Below, piece by piece: positions 45,001-57,423 of a stretch of 64,000 nucleotides of DNA. The notes beneath the pieces were generated by a model. It had not been told where the DNA came from and did not search any database. It saw nothing but the letters and a program-made list of their open reading frames with translations. Each line of letters opens with the position of its first letter. The stretch's first letter is position 1. Source of the stretch: Plecoglossus altivelis. Taxonomy: Eukaryota; Chordata; Actinopteri; Osmeriformes; Plecoglossidae. The translations under genes and the position numbers were made by a program. The stretch lies in the NCBI GenBank assembly GCA_036571765.1, contig BROE01000023.1, positions 1,690,950 to 1,754,949 on the forward strand, given 5' to 3'.

Positions 45001-48000
45001 TAAATTAGTGTGTGGATAGAGTTTCTCCATGGTGTGTTGCAAAGTCAGGCAAACTTCTGACCTTACTGTGAAAGTACAATGTGGGTCTGGTCTAAAGGCA
45101 TTGTTAGAATTGTATGTATATATTTATTTTATTTTTAAAATATCAGCTACAGGTCGCAGCACCAAAGTTAGCAAGCCATACTGTCTGGTCGCTGATGATT
45201 TCATGCACAGGCTATGGAGTCATGTAGTGCTGATTAGTGGTGCGTTGAGTTCGCACCCCAGGGGACGAGCTGTGAAGGTGGCCCTAATAAGATCTGATGT
45301 TTTTGGCCCAGGGTGTTGAGCTCTACAAAGCTTTGCAACACCGTTGCCAGGTAACCGTGCTGCACGCCGTTTGTAAAGCTCTCAGCTGGCTGGGCAGGCG
45401 GTAAGTAAGGAGGGAGAAAGGGAGGGAGGGAAGAATGGAGGCAGGTCTGCCTGTTTTTGATCACACGGTGGGTTTGCGTATGAACTTGTGTGAACACACC
45501 ATAAATGGTCAATGACTGAAAGCCCAGGCTAAGTCCACACTCAGCACTTTGGGAAGGTAGGTATGTGGAAAGTTCACGAAGACAAAAGAAGTACTAAACC
45601 ACGTTACTAAAAGCCAATAAAACCTAGACATTTAAAGTGTAGTTTTACTGTCTGTGACAATCTCTTCAACCTGCTACAGAATCCTATAATGCCTGCTTTT
45701 CCTTTAGGTGGATTATGGACCAAAATGGGTTTTTATTGCATTGCTCTGATTTGGACCCTGTGGATACGACGACTAAGGCAAACATTTTGAGCATTCCGGA
45801 TGAAACTATTCAAATTTGATATCTCACTTCACTCAAAGCAAAAGACCAACTATTTACAGCTGTCAGTAATCACAGCCGTCTAAAAACAGCCCTAATTGAC
45901 AACAGATGTGTTTTGAACTGTTGACAGCATCACCTGACGTCCCCCACACACAAAAGATGCTTCGCTGCATCTTCTTGTGTCTCAATCAGGGGGACAAGAA
46001 AGCTTTTAAAATGTAGAGGAATTGAATTGTGGGAAAAGGGTCTCAACAGTTTTAGGCGGTTTGATTTTGATTAATTTGGACAACTGGTTGAACAGTCTAA
46101 AAAGGCATGATGGATTATTGACTTTTTATGCCATTGAGAAACAAATGCCAAAAATGGTCGACACAGGCCTAGATGATCAACACTGGTCAACATACGTAAT
46201 CAAACTGTTACTTTGCTGTTTGATATGGAGTTGGCCATCACCCCCTGAACAACAGCAACGCATTTTTCCACAATATGTTTTAAGTTTACATTTACTGTTC
46301 AAAAATAATAGATATTTTATATTATATAGACTGATTAAAGACAACGAAAATTAATAGCATCTTTCTAATTCTTCTCGTTCCTTTTTCTCATGGGATCACC
46401 TTTTATAGACTTTTTCGATTCAGGGATTCAATTCTCCTGCATGACAAAGTCATACTAAACAAACAGTGTGAGCGGGATATGACCGTGTGTGTTTGATGTT
46501 TGAGAGGGCTACAGCTCAGGAAGTTTTCTTTAAAAGTGGGGGAGGATGGATCGGGGTCCCTATGATACTTGGGGGGATGTATCACCCCAGCCCCCCTGCT
46601 GGCTGTGCCCCTGGTCCCAATTCCTTGATGACAGCTTAGGAATGGGGTAGTGGCCTCCAATAAAGTTGGGCTTTTCCTGGTGTTGTGCTAGGATAACTGA
46701 TTCATTGTTGTGGGTCTTCGTCTTGACTTGTCCTCCAATCTCAAGAACCAATCTGACTTCCTGGCTGGTCCCCAACTGTTGAATTTCGAAAAACCTTCCA
46801 CATTTATTTACACTCAGCATTAGTAGTTAACCTATAATACCTCACCAGACTATTCTGAGCAGACAGTCTGAGCTGATACAGTATTAGCCACCCTATTTAA
46901 GTGATTGTCTTTCATCGTTGCCTGTTTTTCTCCCTCACACAGACAATATCTGTCACTTGGTTTTTACAGGGCTCAGTTAGCATTTGCTCTTGTCAGTATT
47001 TGACGACGTCATCTGAGAACCTTTGTTGGTCGTGGCTGTATAGCGCATATTTGAAGGAGACACACTGGGATTTATTTAAACCTGCCTGCCAGTGATAGAC
47101 ACCAGTGACGGTTCTCCAGAGTTTGGCTTGGCTCAGATAAGATAAGGCCTTAAGGTGAGAGAGTCACCGGGGTGAATCTGGCCAGATGGTTCATTGCTGT
47201 GCCAGCTAGCTCTTGAGTTGCTAGGCTTCTCTGTTTGTGTCAGCTGGTTTCTGGCTCTAGCAAGAGGGGGGTGGGGGGGGAGGTTTTTTTTGTGTCAGCG
47301 AACATTTGAATGATAGCAAGGACTTCTATTGCAGGGATGTTTTGTGGTGACATGTGAAGTTCACATCCTTTCTCTGGTCTTTACAAGGCTGGCATCCAGC
47401 TAACAGCCTGTGTTTTCACTGTATAGTATTTAGGAAAGTATTACAATTGTATCATTAGCAAATATCTCTGTGAATCCCACTTTTGTGTTTATCATATAAA
47501 AAAACTTCACCTTAACTCAATCAACCAATCACACACCTGGTAACGTACTTAAATCCAGGCACTTGACCAATAAGCTTACAGAATTTTTCATGTACAAAAG
47601 ATGCCCCCAAAGTGTACTGTGTTGGTCCAATGGTATTGCCCAAGTACTGGAACTCAGAATTCCATTCTCATGTCCAACATTTCTTAATTCACTTTCTCAA
47701 TGAGTTCCTTAGATCCCACCCAAGTTGGAAAGTTTAAACATGAAGAGCGAAGGTAGTGCTACGAGGTTGGGACCCATATATGGCTCTCTGGGCTGTAGAC
47801 TACATACTAAAAATATAATACACTTACAAAGGAGTTGTGTGTGTGTAACTAAGTGATGTTCATCATTGTATGGTATTGCATTTCAAAGGCTTGCCTATGG
47901 GCCTACATCAGCCTACTCCATTCCAAAGGCTAGTTAGTCACTGATCATCATGTGTCCATTTCAATGGCCAAGGCCTCTTTCTTGTCTTTTTGCTCCTCCA

Positions 48001-50532
48001 TTAACTTCAGGTAGAGGAGCAGTTTATAATTTATGAAGATTAATGATAAGAATGTTGTTCTCTTGTTCCTCTCCTCAAGGTTCGAACGCTATTCGTCAGT
48101 GGACTACCTCTGGACATTAAACCGAGGGAACTCTATCTCCTGTTCAGGCCATTTAAGGTATGTTTGTGTGTATTAAACGGATGGTTTAAAGCTATTTTTA
48201 GTGCCTTTCTCTTCTACTGCCCCTCCCCACCCCCACCCCACGGTCGATGACTCTCTCCATTAATGGTGATGAAATAAACAGCAATGGAAAATCTCAGGGC
48301 TTCAAGCACCCTGCGTTCCTCAGGCCCAGGTTCAATCCCAGCTGATCCATGGCATGGGAAGCCCTTATTATGGAAAACCAGCCCACGGTTTTGGCAGCGT
48401 ATTTGGTTTCGCTAACTAAACATGGTCGTTGTTGTCTTCAAGCAGAATCAAACATTAGGAGAAGTGCAGTTTTCCATTAAGTCACTTTCACTTAGCTCGA
48501 GTTTCTGTTAAACTAATGCTTAACTAACATGGATGGTATGACTTTCATGAGAGTCTAGTTATGATAGGAGTATGAAAAGCAGATATTCATCAGGTGAGAC
48601 TCCTGTGCCCCTACTGCATGTAGTTTTCATAAATCACATCTGACCTGTTAAAAAAGCGTAGTCATCTCTGCTACAATTAAATCGAATACTCGCATGCTGC
48701 TCTTAGATGTATCAATTGACTCCACATGCAGACCAATAACGTATCACTTGCTTTTTACGATACAAGATTTACAATACATTTTTTCATTTATGGTGGTCTG
48801 TGAAAATGTGACATTCTTTCTGTTTTCCTTGAGCATTTCAACAACTTGTGTTCTGTCTGTGTTTCAGGGCTATGAAGGCTCCTTGATAAAACTTACCTCA
48901 AAACAGGTATGTGTAAAAAAATAAAGATTGTGATGTTAACATTCAAAGAGACAAATGGATGAACGAGTCACTCTATCCCTCAGTATGCCATTACTGGCAA
49001 GCTTTCGGAACGGGACGGCTTTCCGTCAACACAAGTTTTTCCCTCAGGATGCAATATCATATCTTTTGACAATTTCTCCCAAACATTCCCCAACCTTTTG
49101 TTCTGACAAAAACAGGAGAAAACGAATTGTGCTTTTTCAAGTGGGTGGGTGTGGGTGGGTGTGTGTGTGTGTGTGTGGGTGTGTGTGTGTGGGTATGTGT
49201 GTGTGTGTGTGTGGGTGTGTGTGTGTGGGTGGGTGTGTGTGGGTATGTGTGTGTGTGGGTGTGTGTGTGTGGGTGTGTGTGTGTGGGTGTGTGTGTGGGG
49301 GTATGTGTGTGTGTGTGTGGGTGTTTGTGTGTAGGGGGGGTTGTGTCATGGGTTTGCCGCTGGCTCTCGGATGCAGCATGCTTTCAGTCGCAAATGGACA
49401 CTCTTATGGGATGTACAAGCCCTGGGATGGGAGACGAAAAGAAATGGGAGGTGTCAAAGTGAATGTTTTGACAAGAAACGCTGTCTGACGGCAATGTTTC
49501 AGTCCTGGGGGAATGTTGACTGAAAATGAACCAGTCTGGCACTCTCCACTAGGAGACTTAGGTAATTTAGCACTGTGTCAAGGTACTTAATACCACATTT
49601 TGTTGTGTCTCGTAAAAAGATGATACACATTAATGGGTTAAGGTGAAAATCGACTGTGTGGTTATGGCTGTACTGTATGATAAGGTAGCATAATATATTA
49701 TGCAACAATAATGTAGAATACGAATACGAAATAATAGTACAAATATACAGTAGATGTTATATTTAAATATATGTAATATATAATAAAACAACATTTAATT
49801 GTTGATATTTTGTCAATACATTAACAAAGTCAATGTAATGTTAATACATTTAGGTGTTCTTATCACAATAACTGGCTCCAGAATTGTTTATCGTTATGAG
49901 AAATCCAAGGCAGGTATGGATGGCTGACCCATGTGGGAGGGTGTGGACAGTCAGTCTTGTAATGAAACAAAGTGACAGAATTTAGACTTCCTCAGACATC
50001 CTCTCAGAGAAATACAGATCTAGAAACAAAACACTAGCTGACCTGTCTTATCGGTTTGCCTTTGACAAATGTGCTACAGAGTTCCAATGTAGTCATCACT
50101 CAGCCTGACTCACCCAGTTTTGTTCCAATACGGACATTCTGCTCCTAGCTTTTGGGGGGGGGGTGTTGTTTTCATAATCGGTGTCATTTTCACATTTGGA
50201 CATCCTGACTAATGCTAATGACATTACTAACATATATCAATCGATTCCAGTTTCTGTTACAGCTGCGGAGAGCAGCCATGTCCTTATATAGCAAAAGACA
50301 GATCACAGGCCTTTTTCTATTTATATTCTTGCTACGCTTCCTGACGTCTTAACTCTGTCTTTCTATTTTTTTTGTTTGCCTTGTGCAAAAATTCCCATAA
50401 CCCTAGAAAGCTTTCCAGATCGCACACTGTGGCTTACCCTCTTGAGAACAAAATGTTTGGAGAACTCACTTTCATTCTCTCTGTCTTTCCCCTGTCTCCC
50501 TCTTTCTCCATGCCCCTCCTAATCCCCCTCCT

Positions 50533-50596
<64 letters not shown>

Positions 50597-50920
50597 TCTT
50601 CAGTGTCTATGAAAATATGTCTCTTTTGTCTAGAGCCAAGAAAGCTGTTTTCCGTTGTTAGCTAGAGGAGCGCTTGAAAGCGCTTCTAGACCTGCATATC
50701 ATGTGCAGGACCTCTCACACTCACCTAAGCACTGGGCCGTAGACCAAGGTGATGTCACTGAACATGTAACACAAGTGCGAATGTGATAAAAGACCAAGCA
50801 CTCGTCATGCTCTACTGCTGTGATAGTTGACAGGGCTGTTTGGAAAGGTCTTGCACAATTGAACTCCCTTCCATTGCCTCACTTTTTCTCACGCGCTCTG
50901 TCCTGACTAAAAGGTTTTTC

Positions 50921-50963
<43 letters not shown>

Positions 50964-53900
50964 TTCTCTGTCTCCCCCTTATCCAATCTCTGTGTATCTT
51001 TCCTTTTCTTTCTCCCTCCCTCTCTTTCCCACTGCCCTGTTGCCCGTATTTGGGCATATGTAAGCTATGCTCCATGTCCTGAATTCTGAACTGTCGATGG
51101 ACTCCACAATACAGGCCTGGAGTGTTTTTGCTTTCTCTCCCTCTCTCTCCCTCTATCTCCCTCTCTCTTGCCTCCATCTACTGTATCTCAGTCACCATGG
51201 TTTTAGCATAGGGAAAGGCAAAAATAAAAGCAAGTCTCTCTGTCACTCAAGACAGAAGTGCCGAGTCAGTAAACTGCCTAAAACCATGTTTCTCTCCTTC
51301 TTGTTCTGTCTCCCTGTCTCCCCAGCCGGTGGGGTTTGTCAGCTTTGACAGTCGATCAGAGGCAGAGGCTGCGAAGAATGCCTTGAACGTAAGTGTCATG
51401 CACTCCTCACGCTGCGTTCAAGAACTTGCTGGTTCAGACACTGTTTCCGACGGTGTCTCACCTTATTCTGTTCCTTCACACACTCAATATCTAACACTGT
51501 ATTTATACTTAGAGCATTTATATTCACGTTGGAACTTGTATAATCCACACACATTGAACGGATGTTGATGTATTTACCATGAGAACACAGTACTAACACT
51601 TGTAGTTCTACTATTTGAGTTGACCAATTTAGTATATTCCACCTCTTACAACTAAAAGCGATGCAATAGCAAATATATTCTGTATCCTCCCCCAAAATAT
51701 CCCAATGGCAAGATCTGTAAGAGGCCTTTCTGTCAGGTTTTCAAATGAAGCGCAAGCTTTAGTGTCCCCACAGATAATACAAGGTCAATCACTTAGAATT
51801 AGCACTCCTTCTGCACATTGATCGAGGATTTGGGGTTTAATCTCACTTATTTTAAACAAAGGCTTCCAACCTCGCTGCAACAAGCCCTTGATGAGCCAGA
51901 TAGACTCTTGCAGAATGTTCAGGAAACTCATTTCTGTAAATTTTTATTTTAATTTTTTAAGACTTTGTTAGAAATTACTAAAAAACAACAAAATGACTCT
52001 GTCAAATATCTTTTTTTTTTTCGTTGTCTTTTACCGTAGGATATGTATATGCTCCAGCTCTGATCTTTCTGGAAATTGTTTGCCTCTTTGTAATGGAAAT
52101 AGATCAATATAATAACGAGGCTATGGACAAAATGTGTCAACTTTGAAGCTTCGATGCTGAGCTATTTTCACATATCTTTCGCAAATCTGTATTTCTGTTG
52201 AACAATGGAATAAGGAAAGTGGATAGAGATTGTAATCATCATGGCATGAGATTCAATGTCAGTATGCGTTCCAAATTAAAACCGTGAGAACTGAATAGGG
52301 CTCTTGCTAGCTGCATGTCCCTGGGGTTGATATGGAAAGGAACCAGATCTGGTGAATCTATCTGCATGTTATAAATGAGGGAGTACTTGTGTGAACGTGT
52401 GTGAGTCTGTGCATGTGTGTGAAACATGGGAGATTGGGAACGAATTGGTGTATGTATGTGTGCGTGAGCGTGTGTGTGTGTTTGAGGCATGTTCATTTAC
52501 CTACCAGTTGTGGTATTCTCTTGTGAGATTTTGACAAAGGAAGATTCTGCATTACCATAAACTTGGCTAAATAGATCCTGACAGCAGTTGCTCGTAGAAA
52601 AAAAAATAAAGAGAAAAAAAACGTTAAAAAAAAACATTTGACTGACAGTTCAAATATTCAACACTCCGTTTTGGCTCCACTTGTGACTTCTACCATACAC
52701 TGCTGCCACATGTCAGACATATCAAAACACCTTAGGGATGAAAATAACCATTTCAAGCATGGAGAGTCAGTCTATCAACTTTCTTCTTGAAACCTCTCCC
52801 GCCTGAGTTCAAATTAAAGCAGTTTTCGAGCCTCATTATAACCTTGTATCTTATTATACCTCGCTAGCTTCTACTGGCGCAGGCTCTAAGGGCTGTGAGC
52901 TGAGGCAATCCCAGTTAATTCTTCCCCTTCATGAGCATCGCAATCTCACCCTCTTTTTTCCTGCTTCTCCTGCTGGGAGAAACCTCGAGCTAACCCGAAA
53001 GGCGCTCGCCACGGAGGAAAGTGCACTGCACTTTCACCTGCCATTCCACCCCAGAACACAAAAAGGGTCTCTCATCCAATGGGGGGGTGGGGATGGGGAG
53101 GGGGAGGTGGGTGATGTGAGGGTGATTACAGCCACTGGCGACGCTTTGCAATAGTGCTGATTCATAACATAAACAAACTCTGCTTTGTTGTGTCATGTTA
53201 TGAGGAAGAGCATAGTTTTAGCTGCATTCCGTATTTGCGGTCAATATTAGGGCAAAGATGGAATGAGAGTGTTTTGGTTTGAATGGAAATCGGAAATATT
53301 TGTTAATTATAACAGATTATTTCGCATTAATGAACTCGCTAAAGCCAGTGTTTGTTTTAAGTACCTAGGTGTATGTGGGGTGGCAGCCATGGAATTTGTC
53401 AGTTTGTCATGTTGACATGCCTAGGAGTTCAAGGTCACGATATTCGGTTGCATTCAGAGTTCACTGCCGTGTTGGCGATGACAAGTATTTGCATGTCGCC
53501 GAATTTGTGTCCCAGCCTCACGAGCCGCGATCATCCGTTAATGTCACCAGTTTCACCACATGCAACTGGCTGCACAACTGTTTTAAAGACGTTTACATCT
53601 AGACTTTTACAATACTGACAAAACTGCCACTGACAAAAAGCTATGTTTCTCAAAACAAATTATGTTTGTGACGCACAACATGGTTTCTCCGTCTCAGAGA
53701 CAAGCTTAAATGTGAGAAGACACAAACGCTGGCCTGGGTTTTCTCCACCCCAGCAAACTACCAAGACAACCTTTTTTTCTCGCTGACTCATCCGACCTCT
53801 CCCTTTGACCTCAGGGGGTCCGCTTCGACCCTGAGATCCCCCAGACCTTGCGCCTGGAGTTTGCCAAGGCCAACACCAAGATGGCCAAGAACAAGCTGGT

Positions 53901-56900
53901 TGGCACTCCCAACCCCCCTCCCTCCCAGCAGAGCCCTGGGCCACAGTTCATCAGCAGAGACCCATGTGAGTGCTGCTCTCTCTTTCTATCGCTTAGTGTT
54001 TCTCGGTGTCTCTCTTTCCGTTTCTCTCTCTCTCTGTCTCTGTCCCTCTCTCTGTCTCACTCTCCGCCTTCCTCTCTCTCTTCCGCCTCTCTCTGTCTTT
54101 CTGTCTGTCTTACTCTGCCTGTCTCCCTCTCTCTCCCACCTCTCTTTCTCACTCTCTCTTTCCATCTGTCTGCTCGTGTGTCTGTCTGGAGCTGCTGTAG
54201 CACAGGTGTGAAAATCCCCTCCTGCAGGGAACCAGCACTGTGACTTATGGTGAAACATTTGGATGGGGATCGTCGCATATTGGAGAGTGTCACAATACTG
54301 TATAGTTAAAGCAGTTTCAGACTTGCTTCCTGCTACAGACGGACTTGGTCTCTCAAGTTTGGCTTGCTGTAACATTCACAGATATGGAAACATTTGGAAT
54401 CCCGAGGACTAATAATACAAAGCCTCCTTCAATTCCCAGTGGGCACATAGTTGTGGTTGAATTTAGAACATATCACTATGCTTTTTCTTGGTCAAACCTT
54501 AAACTCAACACACATTCCCACATCACAATCACCCATTCCAAAACAACAAAATTGAGTTATCCAATGGTCAGCCTTCTTTCTTTAAAGTAAACAATGTCTA
54601 AGTTACACCCATCGCTCTTAAGAATTCAAACATGTCAGTAGTCCTGGTTAGAATCACGCCTTGGCCTGGAATGTATTGCTGTAGCTCTTCACTTTGTTTA
54701 ACATTTAGCTAAATATTCGGTTAAGGTTTTCGCAAGCAAGGCAGGCATCCATAGCTGAACATAGGCCATCTGCTCTGGCTACATTTTTATTGAATGACCA
54801 AACACCCTCTTATCAGAGATCTGTTAACGACTGTGTGTGTGTGTGTGTGTGGGATGGGGGGGGGTGGGGGGGGTTGTCTGGCCCATATGGTAAATGGAGG
54901 GAAATGATTAATAAGTGCCATGACGTAATGAGTGCAAGAAAAATGGCTGTAATTTTGTGATAAGATGTTGTGTAAATCAGCCATTTGATCTGATTTTTAA
55001 GGGGAAGAAACCCTGTTTCCTTAGCCGTGTTTCCTGTAGACATATATCATGTATATACACTGGCTAGCTCATGTTTCCGATATGTTTGCGTAGTTTTTAA
55101 ACTGGGTGAGACTGTGCGTGCGTGTTCATTTTCTCAGTTTGAGTAACGCATGGACTGTCTTGGTACATTTTGGTACTCCAAAACGAGATCACCTTTTCAT
55201 CCATAACTCGCGTTCTCACCTTGTCTGGGTTCCCCCTAACTCTGCCACAATGATTCTCCTCTACTCTCGCGCTTCACGCTCTCACCTTCACTCAGGTTCT
55301 CACTTCCTGGAGCCTCACAGTGTTTCTCAGTAGCTTCTTTCTCTTCACTTCACCAAACAAAAGGTGTTATGAAGGGTTCATGGCTTTAAGACTTTTTTCC
55401 CATCCAAAGTCTTGGCATCCAAACCCTAATTTCGAAAATAACGACTGCGAGGAGGAAGCCACTTGAGACGAAGTGAGTGAGACTTGTCCCACTGTGCACC
55501 TGTACCTCTCCTTCCTCCCTGTCTTTCTGCACCCCCTCCCTCCACCACCACCTCTCCCCACCCCCCACCCGCCTCCACCCTCCTCACCAGGCGTCCTCCT
55601 CTTCTTGTCTCCACAGATGAGCTCACAGTGCCCGCTCTCTACCCCAGCAGCCCAGACGTGTGGGCCTCATACCCGCTCTACCCGGCTGAGCTGTCGCCAG
55701 CCCTCCCGCCCGCTTTCACCTACCCCTCCTCGCTCCACGCTCAGGTAACACCCCCCCCACCACCACCGCCCCCCAATCTCACCCCTCACCTTGCCTCCCT
55801 CCCCCAACCACCCACCGCCGGCTGAACTGTAGAACTCAACACTTCGCTGTCCTCCTTTCGGTACCTCTGCTTCATACTTTGCCCCCTCAAGTTAACTCGT
55901 GGGACGTTACGAGGTGTTTACGACTGGTGTGATGTGACATAGGTCACGCGCAGCTGGTCACATGACTCAGGGACTTGGACCGGCTATTGCCTGGTTCAAA
56001 CAATTCCACCAAATTGGCATGTTTTCGGATGGGTTTTGTTTGGTAATTACCAATGTCCTGTTCATTAATGGTTGGAAATGCATTCGTTATCACAATAGAA
56101 TAGTATGGCATTATCCAGGCTTTACATTTGCCCCACCAGAAAATGTTTGCATCATTCGTTGGGGTATCACCTGTTTAATCTCCACACAGCCATGACCCAA
56201 TTATGTTGTTCCCCCTCTAATCTATCTAGCGCTTCAGACAAGTTCACATCTGAGTTCATTATTGATTTGTTGAAATTCTTCTCATGAATCTTGATTCTGA
56301 GGCGCTCTCGTGAGATCTGATTGGTAGCTTTTGTGGTTTCAGACCAGATCGTTCAACTTCCGAGCTATTATAGGTGCCCTCCGATTCTCACACATTTTTA
56401 AAGGCCTTTTCTTTTACAATAACCTCCCATTTAAACACATCTTGAAATCTCGGATCCTTGTAGCCAGAAGGATAAACAAATGCCATACACTTTTCCATGG
56501 ACTCTGTTTTCTAAGGAACTGTAATATAGAATTTAAGGCCCTGAGGTTCTACAGATACATTTACTAGGGTGAATGAATATTAACTAGGAGGTTGGGGTTG
56601 GGGCTGAAAGTGCTTATTAGGCTATTCGTTTTTGGTGCACACACACACACACACACAGACTCCCACACATGCATCAAAAGAATATAACTATTTTCAATAA
56701 GGGTGAAAAGTGCAGGGATTCCAGCGATTCCCTTGTGAATCAGACTGAGTCAGGTGAGGAAATGAATGCTGAGCGGAATTGCGGAACTCGAGTAATATGA
56801 CTTCTGAACTGATGTGTATGAGTGAAATAAACATAGTCAGATTAAGATCCGTAGGGCATGATGTATGTGTGTGGTGTGTAATTGTGTGTGTGTGTGTGTT

Positions 56901-56966
56901 CAGATTCGCTGGCTCCCTCCTGCAGACGGAACTCCTCAGGGATGGAAGTCCAGGCAGTTCTGCTGA
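38446..56966 (+). CDS. RBPMS: RNA-binding protein with multiple splicing
   Basis: RBPMS is a dimeric single-RRM protein that binds tandem CAC motifs and drives splicing and mRNA programmes in smooth muscle, heart and retinal ganglion cells. Exons: 38446-38508, 48080-48157, 48868-48906, 51326-51388, 53815-53965, 55617-55744, 56904-56966; 585 bases, 194 aa (human isoform A 196). The RRM begins at Val22 with RNP2 LFVSGL (25-30) and has RNP1 PVGFVSFD (61-68). The linker after [20 protein letters not shown] is proline-rich, followed by the conserved [16 protein letters not shown] block. The last exon gives RWLPP and [12 protein letters not shown]. [20 protein letters not shown] marks RBPMS and not RBPMS2. 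The Thr112-Pro site is kept, but the second human site (Thr118) is replaced by a Pro-Pro-Ser stretch. A donor (GTATGT) begins one base after the stop. Confidence 0.96.
39316..39353. repeat. 13-bp perfect inverted repeat with GATA-like arms
   Basis: TTTTATCAAGTTA and its exact reverse complement TAACTTGATAAAA are separated by 12 bases. Each arm carries a TGATA/TATCA core. It could be a hairpin in the pre-mRNA or a paired binding site. Confidence 0.85.
42013..42079 (+). repeat. (CA)n microsatellite on the sense strand of RBPMS
   Basis: About 27 CA units with one CG interruption, then CTCTCACACACACC. On the sense strand this is a dense array of CAC trinucleotides. Confidence 0.97.
45343..45355. 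promoter_or_regulatory. RFX X-box-like palindrome GTTGCC-A-GGTAAC
   Basis: Two exact inverted half-sites of the RFX consensus with a one-base spacer, inside RBPMS intron 1. Surrounding sequence (about 45230-45400) is less AT-rich than the rest of the intron. Confidence 0.4.
48283..48345 (+). mobile_element. Possible decayed tRNA-derived SINE head
   Basis: An exact B-box, GGTTCAATCCC (48329-48339), follows a stretch (48291-48309, ATCTCAGGGCTTCAAGCAC) like the tRNA A-box region. The spacing is about six bases shorter than in a tRNA and no cloverleaf closes, so a SINE head or chance are likelier than a working tRNA. Confidence 0.35.
49140..49340. repeat. GTGTGGGT/TG compound minisatellite
   Basis: About 200 bases of (TG)n broken regularly by GGG and occasional TATG, in RBPMS intron 3. 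It creates open frames in all phases on both strands, none of them genes. Confidence 0.95.
50537..50592. repeat. (TC)n microsatellite in RBPMS intron 3
   Basis: A pure TC run of 28 units on the sense strand, about 730 bases before exon 4. Confidence 0.95.
50924..50961. repeat. Second (TC)n microsatellite in RBPMS intron 3
   Basis: About 18 TC units, followed by a CT-rich stretch to about 51030 and another at 51135-51170. The whole approach to exon 4 (51326) is pyrimidine-rich. Confidence 0.93.
51389..53814 (+). other. RBPMS intron 4
   Basis: No gene seen. It contains A/T homopolymer runs near 52010 and 52600, a TG-rich stretch at about 52395-52485, a GC-richer block at 52865-53060, and a G-rich run near 53080-53120. 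Confidence 0.55.
53970..54180. repeat. CT-rich low-complexity tract right after RBPMS exon 5
   Basis: An irregular CT/TCTG tract starts a few bases after the exon 5 donor and runs about 200 bases on the sense strand. Long frames across it, including ones starting inside exon 5, are read-through artefacts. Confidence 0.9.
54832..54880. repeat. (TG)n followed by a G-rich run
   Basis: About ten TG units, then GGGATGGGGG and further G runs, in RBPMS intron 5. Confidence 0.9.
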
Positions 56967-57324
56967 AGTATGTGTGAGTAATGACCAGCATACACACGCA
57001 CACCACACACACAGTCTGGTACACTAGTGTTTGTTATACCCTGCTAAACCTTGAAAGTGCATGAGTAAATGTTATGACATTTGACATAAACAAACTGAGA
57101 ACGTTCCCAACGCTTGTTAGGAGGAACGCACTGTGCTAACCTCCTCACACGCACAGTACAGTAGCACGACAGCAACAGGAAACCCTCACGGGAGTAAAAG
57201 CAGTAGATCCGCGTGCAGTTTCTCCGCGTTTCTCAGGCACTCAACGCGGGTGCGCTCTACGTGATCCGCAGGTAAATGCAGTTCTGGACACACATAAGGC
57301 CCACTTCCCACGTGCCCCAGCGAT

Positions 57325-57423
57325 GGGGTGGATGGGGGGGGGGGTGGGGTGTGGGGCGGGGGCCGGGGGCGCGGGGTTGGTTCACAGGCCAAGGGAGGGA
57401 GGGTTGTCGGGGGGGGGGGGAGG
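57325..57423 (+). repeat. G-rich tract with G-quadruplex potential
   Basis: At least eight runs of four or more G within 100 bases on the sense strand, including G10 and G12 runs separated by one to a few bases. It far exceeds the four-run quadruplex pattern. Confidence 0.85.

Larger units (their letters stand above)
38509..48079 (+). other. RBPMS intron 1 (9.6 kb)
   Basis: No second gene is seen. Contents: a hairpin (39316-39353), a Fox-like GTAAACA with nearby E-box at about 41090-41105, a long CA repeat (42013-42079), an RFX-type palindrome (45343-45355), a G-rich run near 47266-47281, and AT-rich filler. First introns of developmental regulators often hold enhancers, so the motif-bearing stretches are the ones to compare across fish. 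Confidence 0.6.

Noticed and set aside
46022..46354. 110-codon frame in RBPMS intron 1
   Set aside because: It resembles no known family and has no splice partners or neighbours that support it; the length is within chance for AT-rich intron.
49137..49379. Minus-strand His-Thr-rich and plus-strand Cys-Val-Gly-rich frames
   Set aside because: Both are translations of the TG/GGG minisatellite.
53848..54243. Long frames reading from RBPMS exon 5 into downstream CT-rich DNA
   Set aside because: The exon ends at 53965 with a GTGAGT donor and the phase fits exon 6; the rest is low-complexity intron.
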